In this document: positions 13,501-25,500 of the stretch, in pieces
Numbering within the stretch: the first letter of the stretch is position 1
How the letters are laid out: every line of letters begins with the position of its first letter
Assembly (NCBI GenBank): GCA_000499405.2
Contig: HG738138.1
Span: 16,345,054 to 16,409,053 of the forward strand
From: Onchocerca volvulus
Lineage: Eukaryota > Nematoda > Chromadorea > Rhabditida > Onchocercidae
Direction: 5' to 3'
Length of the DNA stretch: 64,000 bases
Notes under the pieces: model-generated
Seen by the model: the letters and a program-made list of their open reading frames with translations, nothing else
Told to the model about the DNA's origin: nothing
The model's database searches: none
Translations under genes and position numbers: made by a program

Positions 13501-15922
13501 TTTTTTTTAATCAATAAGGTTATACTATTTCAGATAGAGAGAACTTTTGAGGTTATGAAAAATTTATTATAGGGTGAAATGTGAGATTATGGCAGAGGCG
13601 ATTAGTTCTTTTTTTGATATCCTTTAATTTTAGTTTTCTAGAAGATTAATGAGAGAACCAGTTTCCTCATTTATATAATTAATTGATGTGAATTACATAT
13701 GTAATATTAACATTTACGAAGTGATGACGAATATGCTGAGAGCATTAAATTGTCGCTATTGCAGATTCAAAAAAATAACCTTGGTGTGACATTGGATCGA
13801 GCGAAACGATATGGTAGTATGAGAGGCCAGGAATTAATTGAAAGCGTTGCAAAAGTTGCTGGACGAGCGGTTAGTAATATAAGCTGTATAAAATTTGTAA
13901 ATAAAAGTTTAAAAGATTAATAAAATGTAGCCTGCCATCGACATCTAACTGATAGATTGTTTGAAATGAATTACGACATTAAGATAGTTTTTTAAAGTCG
14001 AATACAATTTATTTAATAATAATTCTACCATCAACAGTTATGGACGGGATGACTTGATGATTCCCATCAGCAGATTGCAAGTGCATTTATTTTTGATCGT
14101 GTTTGATGTGTAGTGTCCTGTTTTTATTGAACTGTTGTGGAAATCGGGAAATAATTGCGGATTTCGAAAAGAATCATGAGATCGACTCGATTTATTCTTT
14201 TTCAGTTCACAACATCTTTATCAACTTCGGAAAATCCTGTAAGTGTAACACCTACTCGAAAATTGATTTCTCAATGGGAGGTAAGTTATTTTTAGTTTGC
14301 AACTCATTTTTTTGGAATTTTTCTGAAATCACTTCATTTGCCTTCTTACTTTTCTGATCTATCCGAGGCTTATATTGCTCCTTCGGGGTCTTTCAGTAAT
14401 CAAAACCTCTCTGATTTGATTAGGCTGGCAGTTCTTTTCAGTTTTTGGTTATCTCAGAATCTATGAAAGAATTCTTACAAATAATTTTGTGGACGAAATT
14501 TGGTTATTAAATTTCTCGAAATAGGTTTTATTTTTAGAAAGATGGTGCAAACTTGGAAAAGATTCAGGCAGAATTGAATCGTCTTTCGAAATGCTTGGCG
14601 CAAGTTTCCGGTGAAGATGAAATTATTTGTTCACAGCTCATGAAAGCAAGTTAGCTTTTGTTCTATTTTCTTTTACATTGTAGCATGTTTCTGGTTTTCT
14701 GAAAAAATACTGAAAAAGTCAAATTTTTTAACTACATAATTAATCGGATTTCTCAAACTTCAAATTTTCCAGAAGTTTCATCAGAAGAAGAACGTTTGTT
14801 ACAAGAGCATATGAGGTTATTGACAGAGAAAGATGCCATCGTAAGACGAACGGAATATTTTAATGTTCTGGAACAGTTACGTGAGGTGGAAGATAAAATA
14901 ACAAATTTGCAGCATGAATTAGGTTCTGCTTCCGTTATTGATCGTAAGTTCATCATTGCTTGTATATTGAATCTAATTTTTGCTATCTTAATGTCTTATA
15001 TGAATTTTATTTTTGCCTTCTTTAAATGATTTTCTTATTCCTTATCTGATATTTCAGCAAGATCCTAATATTTGTTTCGTCCCGGAAAATTCCTCCGATT
15101 TTCTTTGAAATCGAAATAATCTTAATTTTCTGTCTAGATTTTCTTAATCATTAAGAAAGACTGATGAAATTTTGGTTCCTTTAAATGATTTGACTTTAAA
15201 AATAGAATACTCATAAAAAGGATTGGTTTGATATACTACTATACAGCCTACTTTTATTTGTAGAAGTTGATAAGACTGAAGACGACAAAAAAAGAATTGA
15301 TAGAATGATGGACGATTTGGTTGCATTGGTGAACAAAAAAGATCGTCTGTCACAGAAACTGATAAGCCATGAAGCCGAGTAAGTTTGTCATAAGTTTTTC
15401 AGTTATTTGATTCTGTTAAATCTTAAATGGGAGTGTTGCAAATCCCAATGGCTAGAAACGCTGAGAATTGCGCTGTATGTTAGCCAGCCAAGTTGTGGTT
15501 ATTTTTTTGTTTTGTCTTATACTATTTTGAATTCACTGTTGCACTGTTGGAATATTTTCATATTTGATTTCTCATTTTCTCACTATAGTATCGTTTAACA
15601 GTTTGTTTGAAGGTTCCTTCTATCCTATCGATGATCCCATAAATTTTAATAAATTCTTTATTATTCAATGGTCTATCGATTATAATTTGTCTTTATTGCT
15701 AGGCCGTTCTGGTTGTTTTATTTTGTGTATGTAAAATAGTAGCATCTTTTATTTTTTAACTTTTGTAAACTGTAAAATAAAGGTAATTATAGAGATGAAG
15801 AGATAGATGAAAGGGATCGACTAACTTTAGAAGCAGCTGCGAACTTTTCACGTGGCTCCGAACAACCATTATCAGCTTCCAAAAGACTAATAACTTGGAT
15901 TCGATCCGAAATGAGTAGCTGA
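4571..15922 (+). CDS. ehbp-1: EH domain-binding protein 1 homologue (NT-C2, CH and bMERB domains)
   Basis: Adaptor that links endocytic recycling membranes, Rab GTPases and EHD ATPases to actin. Exons: 4571-4710, 5068-5311, 5630-5745, 6046-6149, 6520-6738, 7291-7387 (end uncertain), 7693-7875, 8065-8226, 8503-8677, 9053-9124, 9521-9657, 10093-10293, 10997-11103, 11661-11741, 13268-13332, 13765-13869, 14206-14280, 14538-14649, 14773-14943, 15264-15378 and 15793-15922. The total is 936 codons plus stop. The N terminus MTSVWRRIQK and the PCRGLIVWP and DKEWTLLVEE blocks match the EHBP1 NT-C2 domain (residues 1 to ~165). A CH domain with LLIWCQRVTKDY and GLAFCAIIHRYRPDL lies at ~348-455. An NPF motif at ~540 followed by DSDSDSD is the expected EHD-binding site. 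The C-terminal bMERB helices (~765-910) include DDLVALVNKKDRL. The protein ends SEMSS, so the CaaX box of vertebrate EHBP1 is absent. A 75-base phase-neutral exon at 12543-12617 may be alternatively included. The least certain join is exon 6 to exon 7. Confidence 0.93.
12543..12617 (+). CDS. Candidate cassette exon of the EHBP1 gene
   Basis: The segment lies between TTTGTAG and a GTGCGT donor, is 75 bases long and enters and leaves in the same phase. It can therefore be included or skipped between the exons ending at 11741 and starting at 13268 without changing frame. It would add 25 residues around PTVKIYNFKKIQ to the linker before the bMERB domain. The donor is not a strong consensus and no homologue is recalled, so this is tentative. 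Confidence 0.4.
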
Positions 15923-17095
15923 ACAAAAAAAACCGGGAATGAACACTTAAATCTGTGTATGCTTTTTGTTTTCTTCTGTTATTAACATTTTGTTTCTGCT
16001 GCATTTCTGTGTGTGTGCTTTCATGATGAGCAATTAATTCCACTGAGCTGCTTTTTCATATATTAATCTCTTTGCGTACTTGGAATTGTATTGCAAACGG
16101 ATTAATCTTATCAGCAAACTGACTTCATGTTTTCGAAAGGTGATTTATTTTGAATTGGACTATATTTAATTTTAGTGACTGTAAATTACATCAATTTTCT
16201 TCTTACCGCAGGAAGGCTTAAGACATGCAGAAAAGTAAGATAATTGCTACTAAAATTTGTCTTAGTCAGAATTAGTTTTGCTCAAAGATTGATCAACATG
16301 CATATCGAGTTTATATAAATAAATTAGTAAAACTGTTGCTAACATATCCGGGTATATATTGCAACGGATGAATTAAGTTGAAAAGGTTTTTTTGCTCAAA
16401 TGCTAGAGGAAAATTTTTGTGAAATAAAGCAGCTTTATAAGTTTTTCGCAATTTTAACTGATTGTATTTGGAATTTTATTTATCAGTTGGGGTTTTTATC
16501 GTTTAAAAATTTTTTCAGCTATTTAAAATAGTGTTCCGACCAATATTTTTCAATTTTTTCAATACGTTCATATTATCTTTTCATTGTCATGGTAAATTAG
16601 ACTGATTAAATTTCTCGTAATTCCAATTATTTTAATTTATGCTATATAGATGGTGATAAGAAATTAAGAGAAAGAGAGAAGGAGGTGACAAAAGACAATA
16701 AGAGAATATCCAATACTATGAAATTGTTGCAATTTTTCAAAATATTTCAAATATCCCCATGTTTTTGATTTTGTATGTTCTGATTAATGATGCTATTATT
16801 CATAGAACAGTGCATAGACGAATGCGAAAGTTTGAAAAGAACTCACGTTGCTAGCCGTCAAACCATTTCAGTCGTTTGATATCTATCCTTTTTCTAAATT
16901 ACCGACAGTTATTTTTTAGATATTTCCAAGAGTTTTCAAATTGGTTATTTGAAGTGCTAGAAATGATACAAATTATAAATTTCTTTTTTCTGTGCAAATC
17001 TTTCATTTATCTCTTTCTGTGATCTCCATAGTAATTTCTGTATAAATGTTATATCGATAACATTGGTAACAGTTACTGTTTGCTTAATTTAGTTA

Positions 17096-17236
17096 ATGTT
17101 TTGTGCACGACTGGTTGATTTGTACGATCTCGACAACATTCGTTCTTTTAGAGCTTTTTCTTTGCATCGTCAAATTGTATTAGGCGACCATATGGAGATG
17201 ATTTTACATGTTGTTAAAATACAGTTAAAGCGATGA
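17096..17236 (+). CDS. Isolated 46-residue ORF with coding-like composition
   Basis: ATG to TGA, starting two codons after an in-frame TAG. The frame reads through the least AT-rich bases of its surroundings and encodes LVDLYDLDNIRSF and IVLGDHMEMILHVVK. An acceptor-like TTAATTTAG lies immediately upstream, so it could also be a terminal exon. No homologue is recognised and chance cannot be excluded. Confidence 0.2.
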   Translation: MFCARLVDLYDLDNIRSFRAFSLHRQIVLGDHMEMILHVVKIQLKR

Positions 17237-18549
17237 GATAAAATACTGAAAAATAGATATCAACCAATATTTTTCATCTTTATATTTTTAATTGCTTTAT
17301 TATAACCTAATCTGTATAAAATAAATATTATTTTGACACTTAACAGTGTTTTAGTTAAGATTTCTTTGAAATGTAAGGAGACATTTTCATAAAATTTCAA
17401 AGAATAAAATCATAAAATGTGAAAATCAATAAGCGAATATGACCTTGAAGATGTTTTGAATTGCTAAATACAATTAGTTCATCTGTTCAAAAAATGTGAT
17501 CTATTTTTACTTTTATTTTATTGTTTTTATAGTTGCTTCTAATTTTTTTTTTTCGCATACATCCTTTGCATAGCTCATCTATTATTCTAGTCTTTTATTG
17601 TACCACATTCAAATTGTACATTTTTCATCCTATTTCTTTTGCTTATCGCTGAAATAAAGCATCTCTTAGGTATGAATACAGCGAAACGAAATGTATATTT
17701 ACAACTATGATAGATATAGATATATATTTTATGTAACAAGTTAACATTTGGAAGACTAGGATGAAGACTTTGGTAGTTAAATTCTCTATTTAATTCGATA
17801 GTGAACTCCCTTTGATTTGACATCTTCTGAACTATGTTATTGCTTTTGATATTTAAGCAAATAAAATTATGCCTACTTAAACAGTCTGCTCGTGAAATAT
17901 GTGTAACATTTTATAGAAATTGCAACTTAATTTGAGTGAAACCAAACAGTGGAATTTTGCCGGCAAATTGCTTGTTATTAAAGCAATTAAATGTATAATC
18001 TATTGGGCGAGTCGTAAAATTAAAAGGGACGAAACTTAGAAAATTTTAGTTTGGTAAGGAACTCTGGGAAATCTCGCGTTTTTTTTCATCGTTGGTTTTT
18101 TTTTTTTTTTTTTCACTTTCTAACGAGTAATTAAAATATCGTATTTCACAATATAAGACTGATCAATTATTTTTTTACAATATATCTTCGAGGACAATGT
18201 ACCGTTAAATTCTGTGTAACGAGTGTTTCAAACGGACTTTGCTATAAAATCAACCATTAAATGAACTCTATTAATCTGTTCATTAATTAATTGTTGTTAA
18301 TTATCGGAATAATCTGATTATCTTTGGCGCTCTTCTATGAGCTTGGTCAAATTTCCTGTGAATATCATTTTCATTCATTTTTCCTTTTGCAACTTCCATA
18401 ACGACAATGTTCCTATTGAACCTTGTGAAAGATACATCTGTATGAATAAAAATGTAAATGTTCATTGTAGCTTTTGACACAGCGTTGTAAGTTCTTCACC
18501 GATTGTTTTGCATTCCAACAGGTGCGTGTTTTTATGTAGATATACTTTC

Positions 18550-18636
18550 TTTCTTTTACCTGTCACATCTGTGGCAGGTAAAAGAAAATAGACTAGTTGG
18601 ACCGGGCACGCGGAGCGTATCCGGGTACAGCTAGTA
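18550..18636 (+). mobile_element. Helitron-like 3' terminus (hairpin plus CTAG end) with adjoining long hairpin
   Basis: Bases ~18599-18627 fold into a GC-rich hairpin: ACGC/GCGT around a GGA loop, extended by GGGCC-type pairs with one mismatch and wobbles. CTAG followed by T comes four bases later (18631-18635). Helitrons end in a hairpin then CTRR and insert between A and T. Immediately upstream, 18550-18567 and 18570-18587 form an 18-bp stem with a 2-base loop and one wobble (arm TTTCTTTTACCTGTCACA). No 5' TC end, Rep or helicase gene is seen, so at most this is a non-autonomous or truncated copy. Confidence 0.45.
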
Positions 18637-19012
18637 TTATCAGAAATACTTTGATAAGTTCTATTCTTATCATAGCGAAGAATCGGAAATCACTCGAATT
18701 TCTTGAAAAATTAAAAAAAAAAAAAAAAAGAAAGAAAAAGGTAATAGATTGAGAAAATTAAAAAAAAAAAAAGGAGTAAATTTGTTGAAAATTTCTAATT
18801 GATCTTTATATGACAGTGTCGCATAAAGCTTATTGCATAATAAAGAATAAATTTTGCGACTAAATCTATGAAATTAAACTGAGAAGCATTTATATCGTTA
18901 TTATAGGAGAGTTTTGAAGTTTTAAACTGAAAAAGAAAAGTAAAGAACCAAGAAAAGAAATCTAAAATGAATGCATAATTATGAAATAAAAGGGGGGCCG
19001 ATAAGCTTCTCT

Positions 19013-19207
19013 TAAATATGTTCGATTATATTTATGTAACATATAAATATGTTCGATTATATTTATAAAAACAAATCTATCTAATATACTTGAACTGTCC
19101 TAATTTAATGGTACTGGTATAAAATGAAATTCCGTTTATTGAAAAATATTTTTTAAAATTTAATTATCATACACACATGATTTTATTTAATTATTATACA
19201 CACGAGA
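19013..19207 (+). repeat. Two short tandem duplications
   Basis: A 23-base unit, TAAATATGTTCGATTATATT plus TAT, occurs without mismatch at 19013-19035 and 19044-19066. About 100 bases on, a 22-base unit (TTTAATTATCATACACACAT plus GA) occurs at 19159-19180 and again with three differences at 19186-19207. No further copies are seen, so this is a simple local duplication rather than a satellite array. Confidence 0.8.
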
Positions 19208-19997
19208 TGGGTTAAAGTAAGAGTAGGCCTAATGTGTTTATTTCAACCTATGCCGAGAGCACGTAATACTCATTTATGTAACAATTCTGTGATTTACACT
19301 TCCATTGAATCAAAACACAAAATTTGAAGAATTATTCGATTATTTTAATTCTAACATTTATTTATTTACTTTATTTATTATATGGGTTTTAATTAATAGA
19401 TCAGATCATTCCTCCGATCATTCATTTCCGTGATTTGTAATATCATCTATTAGATCACTTAACTTAAATCATTCATTGATTCGACGAAATTGGAACCGGA
19501 ACGTTCATTACAATTGAATATGAATACGTAAAAAGTTGATGGAAAGCTGATTAACGTTACACTTTAAGCAAATTATGTTGTATTTGAATATATTAAACGA
19601 ACTGAGATGAAATTAACTGAAATAATTGAATTAATTTGATCTAAATTAGAAAACAATAAAATAAATTAAATTAAAATCAAACGAAATTGATTGCAATACG
19701 AGAAGCTATATAGCTATTATCCTTTTCATCAAAGTATTATATCCTCAATTTTAGTTCCGCTCTTCAGATGAAAATAATTGCTGTTGCTTGAACCGTTGTT
19801 TCAACCCTGTGCTTTTGCTTGTTCATTCTACCAAATGTGTGTTTATGGGGAAAAAATTTTTGTGCTACGGATAATGATGATGAATGATTGCATTCGCTTT
19901 GCTCTTGCACGACGGTCGGTTGGTGACATCGAAAATATCGATTCGGCTTTGTCATCCGTGTGTGCATGTTGTCTCGAGAGGATTAGCTAGTCAGAAC

Positions 19998-20033
19998 AGG
20001 CCTAGGATCAACCGCCGATCCCAGGCCTTTTTT
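19998..20033 (+). other. GC-rich hairpin followed by a T tract
   Basis: AGGCCTAGGATC pairs with GATCCCAGGCCT (12 positions, one mismatch) around a 7-base loop, and six T residues follow at once. It has the form of a bacterial rho-independent terminator or of the 3' end of a Pol III transcript. The sequence immediately upstream (about 19780-19995) is also less AT-rich than its surroundings, but no RNA or protein family is recognised. Confidence 0.6.
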
Positions 20034-20712
20034 GCTTAAAAATAAAAGCTCATAGGCTTTTTTGCAAGTTTGATTCTTCCGATGTCGTTAGTTGTTGATG
20101 ATCGGTTCGATGGTCTTTCATTGATACCATTTGCTCAGTTCTTTCCTTATTTCTTCCCCTTCTCTCCTTTCTACTTTTTTTTTTTTTTTTTTTTTTTTTA
20201 ATGAAATAAGTTTGCATAAGTTGGCAAAAGAAATATAACCAAGAGAGAAGCAACAAAGAGGTGGAGCAAAAGAAAAGAATTAAATTTTTATTCGATAAAC
20301 CATTTTAGATTGGAAACGAGTTGTTTCTTTTTTGAAGCAAAAAAGTTTTGGAAATTTTTTATTAGAATTTCGATTTTTAAATGTTTTTAAATTTCAATTT
20401 CCAAATTATTTTCCATATTTACCAAAAGTTATGTAATGGTTTTCTTTTTTTTTTTTAGTATTTGCATGAAATGTTCAATCATTTGTATATTTTTTTTCCG
20501 CCATACTACAGTTTGTTACTGGGAGCCAGTACATGGTTCTTGGAAGGAAAGATTTCTCAAGATTAAAGTTTTTTTCTCTTTAACTTAAGCCTAAAATACA
20601 GAAATACTCTAGTTTTTGGTGTCCCTAAATATTTCACTTCTATATAAGATTTCCACATATACAAGTATAGGCTTTTTTTTATTTTTTCTCTATCAAATTG
20701 ATCAGGATAGTT

Positions 20713-20826
20713 TGATCATTCGATGAGTCAGTGTCTTCTGAATCATTTTAGATAAGGTAGGAACACTGGAAGATTAAATCGGATCATTCAGTGTCTTCTG
20801 AATGACTTTAAATAAACTGGGAAGAC
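20713..20826 (+). repeat. Diverged direct repeat, ~50 bp x 2
   Basis: GATCATTC, CAGTGTCTTCTGAAT and then a TTTAGATAAGGTAGGAA-like part occur at 20713-20772. The same order recurs at 20781-20826. The first copy has a short insertion (GATGAGT) after GATCATTC. There is no coding sequence. This could be a remnant of a transposon terminus. Confidence 0.6.
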
Positions 20827-22509
20827 TAGGTTTCTTAAAAATAGCGATGTTAGCAGTCTAGTCGACCTGAATATCGACCCAGATTAGTCTTGCCTATTAT
20901 TATCATCTGTTGCATTCCTTTCTTGGCTTGCTTCAAGCTTCTGGCTATGTTCTTGTTTCCCTAAACTTACCTAATTTTATCAAATTAATTGTTACCAATT
21001 TGTTTATTTTTTCAAACTAGCAAAAATTTAAACTCAAAATTATCATTTTTCTATTTAATTTCTTAACATCTAAATTTTTTAGTATTCTGTCTACAATCAT
21101 GGCTTAAATCTTGTATGCTCACGTCCATATATTATGAACGTTTAGAATGTTAATTGCTCAATTGCTCATATCCTGTTTTTCATATTTTGTGTGTTTAAAC
21201 TACCTAATGATTTACATTTGAATACTTAATCCTTGCTGACGTTTTCACATAAATATACTGCATGCATTTTGCAATTAATAACTTACGTCAGCAATATTTC
21301 ATTAGTCAAAAAATTCGAAAAATTTTTCGCAAAATGTTTTACGAAATTTATTTGCCATTGCATTCTTATCTGGCATTTTTTCACTTTTTTATATGCATTT
21401 TTTGTGCAATGCTAACAATCTGCACAGCGTGCTATGCAAACAATTTGCAAGAAAGGCTATTCTAATTTACTTCATGTTTTTCCATTTTGCAAACTTAGTA
21501 ATTCTTGCCATTAATAGTCTAAATTTAGAAAAGATCATTGACGCTAAACTTCTTGCTTGACATTTACAATTAATGATAAATATTTTGTTGAATGTTATAA
21601 ATAATTTAGTAATTGCGTTACTTTTTGCTATTTGTATTTCTAATATGATGTCTGTTTATGATTGTTATATATAGATACAATTGAATTATGCGGCAATCAT
21701 TCAAAATAAAGCAAATAGAAAAAGAGAATTAATAGAAAAGAAGGACGATAAATTAGATGGAATGATTTGAAGGCAATTATATTCTGACTTATGACTGCAT
21801 CATATTGAATCATTTGGCATAGTCGAATGCAATATATTACTTGCCGGGAAACAAATAACTTGACAGTCTATTAATGATCTTCAAATTGTTAATGACTTTT
21901 TAAATTCATATATTTATATAATATAATATTTATAGTATTAGAAATTGAAATGTTTTTGTCGAAAAAATGGCAAACATATTTCAAATATTATGATGTTACT
22001 AATTACAGATGTGTACCGAATTGGATCGAATGGATGATTATAGCTTGAGGATAATAGCAATCATAATAGAGCCATTCCCATCTTTATGGCAACATTCACA
22101 GTAAACCATAATACATCTCTTACCGTACCTCAACTCATCCAAATTTGTATCAAATTTTTTGGTTAGTTCATTTTTTTTTTTTTTAAATTTTACAAAAATA
22201 TTTTCACGATTGGAGCTTTCATTGTAGTGTAGCAATAAAAATAAAATATTACTTTATGATAAAATTTAAAGATGTAAATTACCAGAAATTGGATATAGTG
22301 ACGTGAAATTCCGACATATTGAATCAATGCTAATTCATTTTGTTAATGGATTAAAATGATGGATAATCAATTGGTCAATTGCTAACATTATGATATTTGA
22401 CTTCTACATTGATACGTCTATATTTGTACAACCAGACTATTATTTGCATGTTACCTATCAATAATTGAAAATAATATTACGAAAAAAAAAAAGGATTTCA
22501 TGTTTTTAG

Positions 22510-25500
22510 ATGATTTTAACTTCAGATGATGACGAAGATGTAGGACGAGATTCTTTTCCATGGGCACTGTTTCACGTTCATGAATGGTTTGTTAGTAGTT
22601 GTGAGCTAATGACACATTTCATATCAGTTTTTCTCGTAAGTTTATTTTTTTCTGCAATTTCATTAATTTCAATTCCATTAATTTCCAATTTCACCAAATT
22701 TTCAGTCAGATCTTCTTACAATCATTTATGAAACATTTTCCGTGTTTTCGCTTTTTATTTTTTCTTTTTTCAATTCCTAAGTCATATATTCATACAGTTT
22801 GAAATTTCCGAACTCTTTTTTAATCGAAAAATGATCGCTTTAACGTTCAATCGAACTCGCGGTCTTGAAGTTAATGAGATAGCAATAGTATGATTATTAT
22901 TCTTAATTATTAATTTTTATGCGACCACATCAATTAGTTAAATTAAAGATTTTGATCTTTGGACGAGCAAAAAATTCAGTATATTCCAAAAAATAAAAAA
23001 TGGAAACGTCACTGAGTATGCTTGTTCTTTTTTTGTTTTTTTTTTATTATGATAAAATAGAGAATTTTGAAATCTGACGTATAGAATTTTGTTAACTTCT
23101 AAGTTTACAAATAATTTGATGGAAAGTTTAATAATACAGATGTAAGTCTTGAGCTAAATTTATCAGTATCGTTTACGATATTTAATACAATATTTGAATT
23201 GCTATTTGGTTAATTACTTAAGTAATTTAGGATAAATCAGACTTGAGCAAAGATCAGTGCCAATAGCTAAAAGCAAATCAGTTTTGATGAGATAAAATCT
23301 GAAAATTTTTTTTTCTTTCATTAAAACCCATTAAAATGAATATAAAATGCTGATTGGAAGCATTTTAATTAACTAACTTTTAAATTTAGATTTAATTCTC
23401 CTTAACATTTAAATATCCAAACTGGAATTTGCTGCATAATTAATTATCCTAAATTCATTATACTCCAAACAGTTTCAATCCTTACACCTCTTTCAAAATG
23501 CCATATCTTTCTCTTTTTTTTTTTTTTTTACAAATTCAACTGGAAAATAATTTTATTTCGACAAATTTGCTGAAAATAGAAAAGTATTTCAAATATAATA
23601 TGTATTTGAAATGTTTTTAAATATAAATTCATTTAACTATCAAAATAGGTCAGGAAAAAGTAGAAATGAAGAAGGAAAAACTTTAATTTTGAGTCTGACG
23701 TGCATTTAAATTTGAAATCGTCATAGGTCAAAGTATATGATTGATGATTTATTTATTACAAATGAAAATATTTTTCCTTCATTTCATAAAGGAAATGAAA
23801 AGATTGAAATCAATGAAAATGTCACTGAATGAAAAAGTAAGAAGTAACAGTGATAATTCATGGATAAAATCCACAATTCTCCGATGAACTGGAACTGAAC
23901 AGGGTATTGTTTGAGCAATTTCAGGATTCGGTGAACGATAGTGGTACTCGTTTACAGATATGTCGAGCAGTAGGATACTGGATTCGGATATGTCCAACAC
24001 ATTTTGATGGATCTTTATGTAAGCTTGTGGAACGCCTTAAATTGCTAGCTCTATCAGGAAATGTCCCCAATTCTGATACACTTCTTGACCTCTCATCATT
24101 GTAAGTTTGCTTTTTATAAAAGTAATAAATTTTGTCTACATGATTCTAAACTGAGCAAATTACTTTAAGCTATTATTTTTAACCTAAATCGTCTCGGTTA
24201 AGCTAAGCTTATTCCGGTCAAAACGGTATACCATTCTTTACACAATGTTTTCTCCATTTTGTGAATTTTTTAAAATTTTACTCAATTTTTTTTCTTTTAG
24301 AAATTCTCAGCAAGATATTTTAAGACTAAAAATACCAATTTTTGTTAAACATCGCAATTGGATTTTCCATTTCATTTTAATCAAAATATCGCGGATTCAA
24401 AATTAATTTAGAAGACGCTGAGTCTTTTCCAAAATTCCTGATAAATAACTTTCGATATATTTAGACGTAGCTTTAGTTTTATTTCATCGAACTTCATTTT
24501 TGATTTCTTCAAATAAATGGTGTTTTAATTGCTACTAAGTTATTGTCGCGAAAGTTCCAGGAAATTGCAATTGGAATTATAATACATATAAATATATAAT
24601 TAAAGTGAAACTTGCGGAAGACTCAATCGCGATTATCTGTTCTTGCAAGATTTTAAGCCTTTTTGAGGATGATAATTGATTTCAGGCCTTCATATTCATG
24701 GCTTCGAAATATCTCCATTAGAAGTCCTGTTAGTCGCCAGTGCTCGTTATCATTTGATCAATGGAGTCCTGAAGAGATTGCTATATCACTGAGTCATATC
24801 GATTATAAAGCTTTATTCAGGATTCCAGTAAGTAATTTGTGGGAAATAATTCCCCATTTTTTTTCGGAAATTTAGTCTCAATAATCAATTGAATAAAAGA
24901 CGATTTACAAATAAGTTCAATAATTTGTAAATTTTAGATCAGTGAACTGAAGCAGTACTGTATAGATGGAAATCTTTCAAATACACCCATCTTAGAGAGA
25001 TCTATTTCAATTTTTAATGTAAGTTATACAGTTTATTTAGGTTACTGGAGCCTGAAGATGCCATGATGCTAAAAAGAATCTTATTAATACTTGTGTGCTA
25101 AATAAATATAAAGCTTTTTGATAATTTTGATTTCTAAGCCGGGGAATAAAATATGGTACAGTGGTCAAATTTCATAATTTTGAATTTGGCATTGCTAAAA
25201 AATTTTTATTCTTGTCATTCATGATGTTGTATTCCAATATCACAGGCTACATGTTTGATAACATTCTGTTTCTAAATAAAAACCAATAAACAGAAGATAT
25301 TGAAGTAAGGAACAAATTCCGGTGAAAAGATTATTTTTTATTCTATAAACTTGAATAGTTAATCTTCATGGTATCTTTTTATAGTTCAATTTCTCAATTT
25401 AGAACTCTCCAGAACAATCACTTAAAAGTTGCAATTGCAGAGTTTATCAAACTGGATACAGTGTATGATTTTGAATAAAGGAACACCTGTTGAACGTGCT

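Larger units (their letters stand above)
15923..22509. other. Gene-poor interval between the EHBP1 and RGEF genes
   Basis: The first several hundred bases are probably EHBP1 3' UTR (an AATAAAG at about 16423). The rest is AT-rich and contains an isolated 46-codon ORF (17096-17236), a Helitron-like end (about 18550-18636), short tandem repeats (19013-19207), a less AT-rich patch ending in a terminator-like hairpin (19998-20033) and a ~50-bp direct repeat (20713-20826). An additional 5' exon of the RGEF gene could also be hidden here. Confidence 0.6.
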
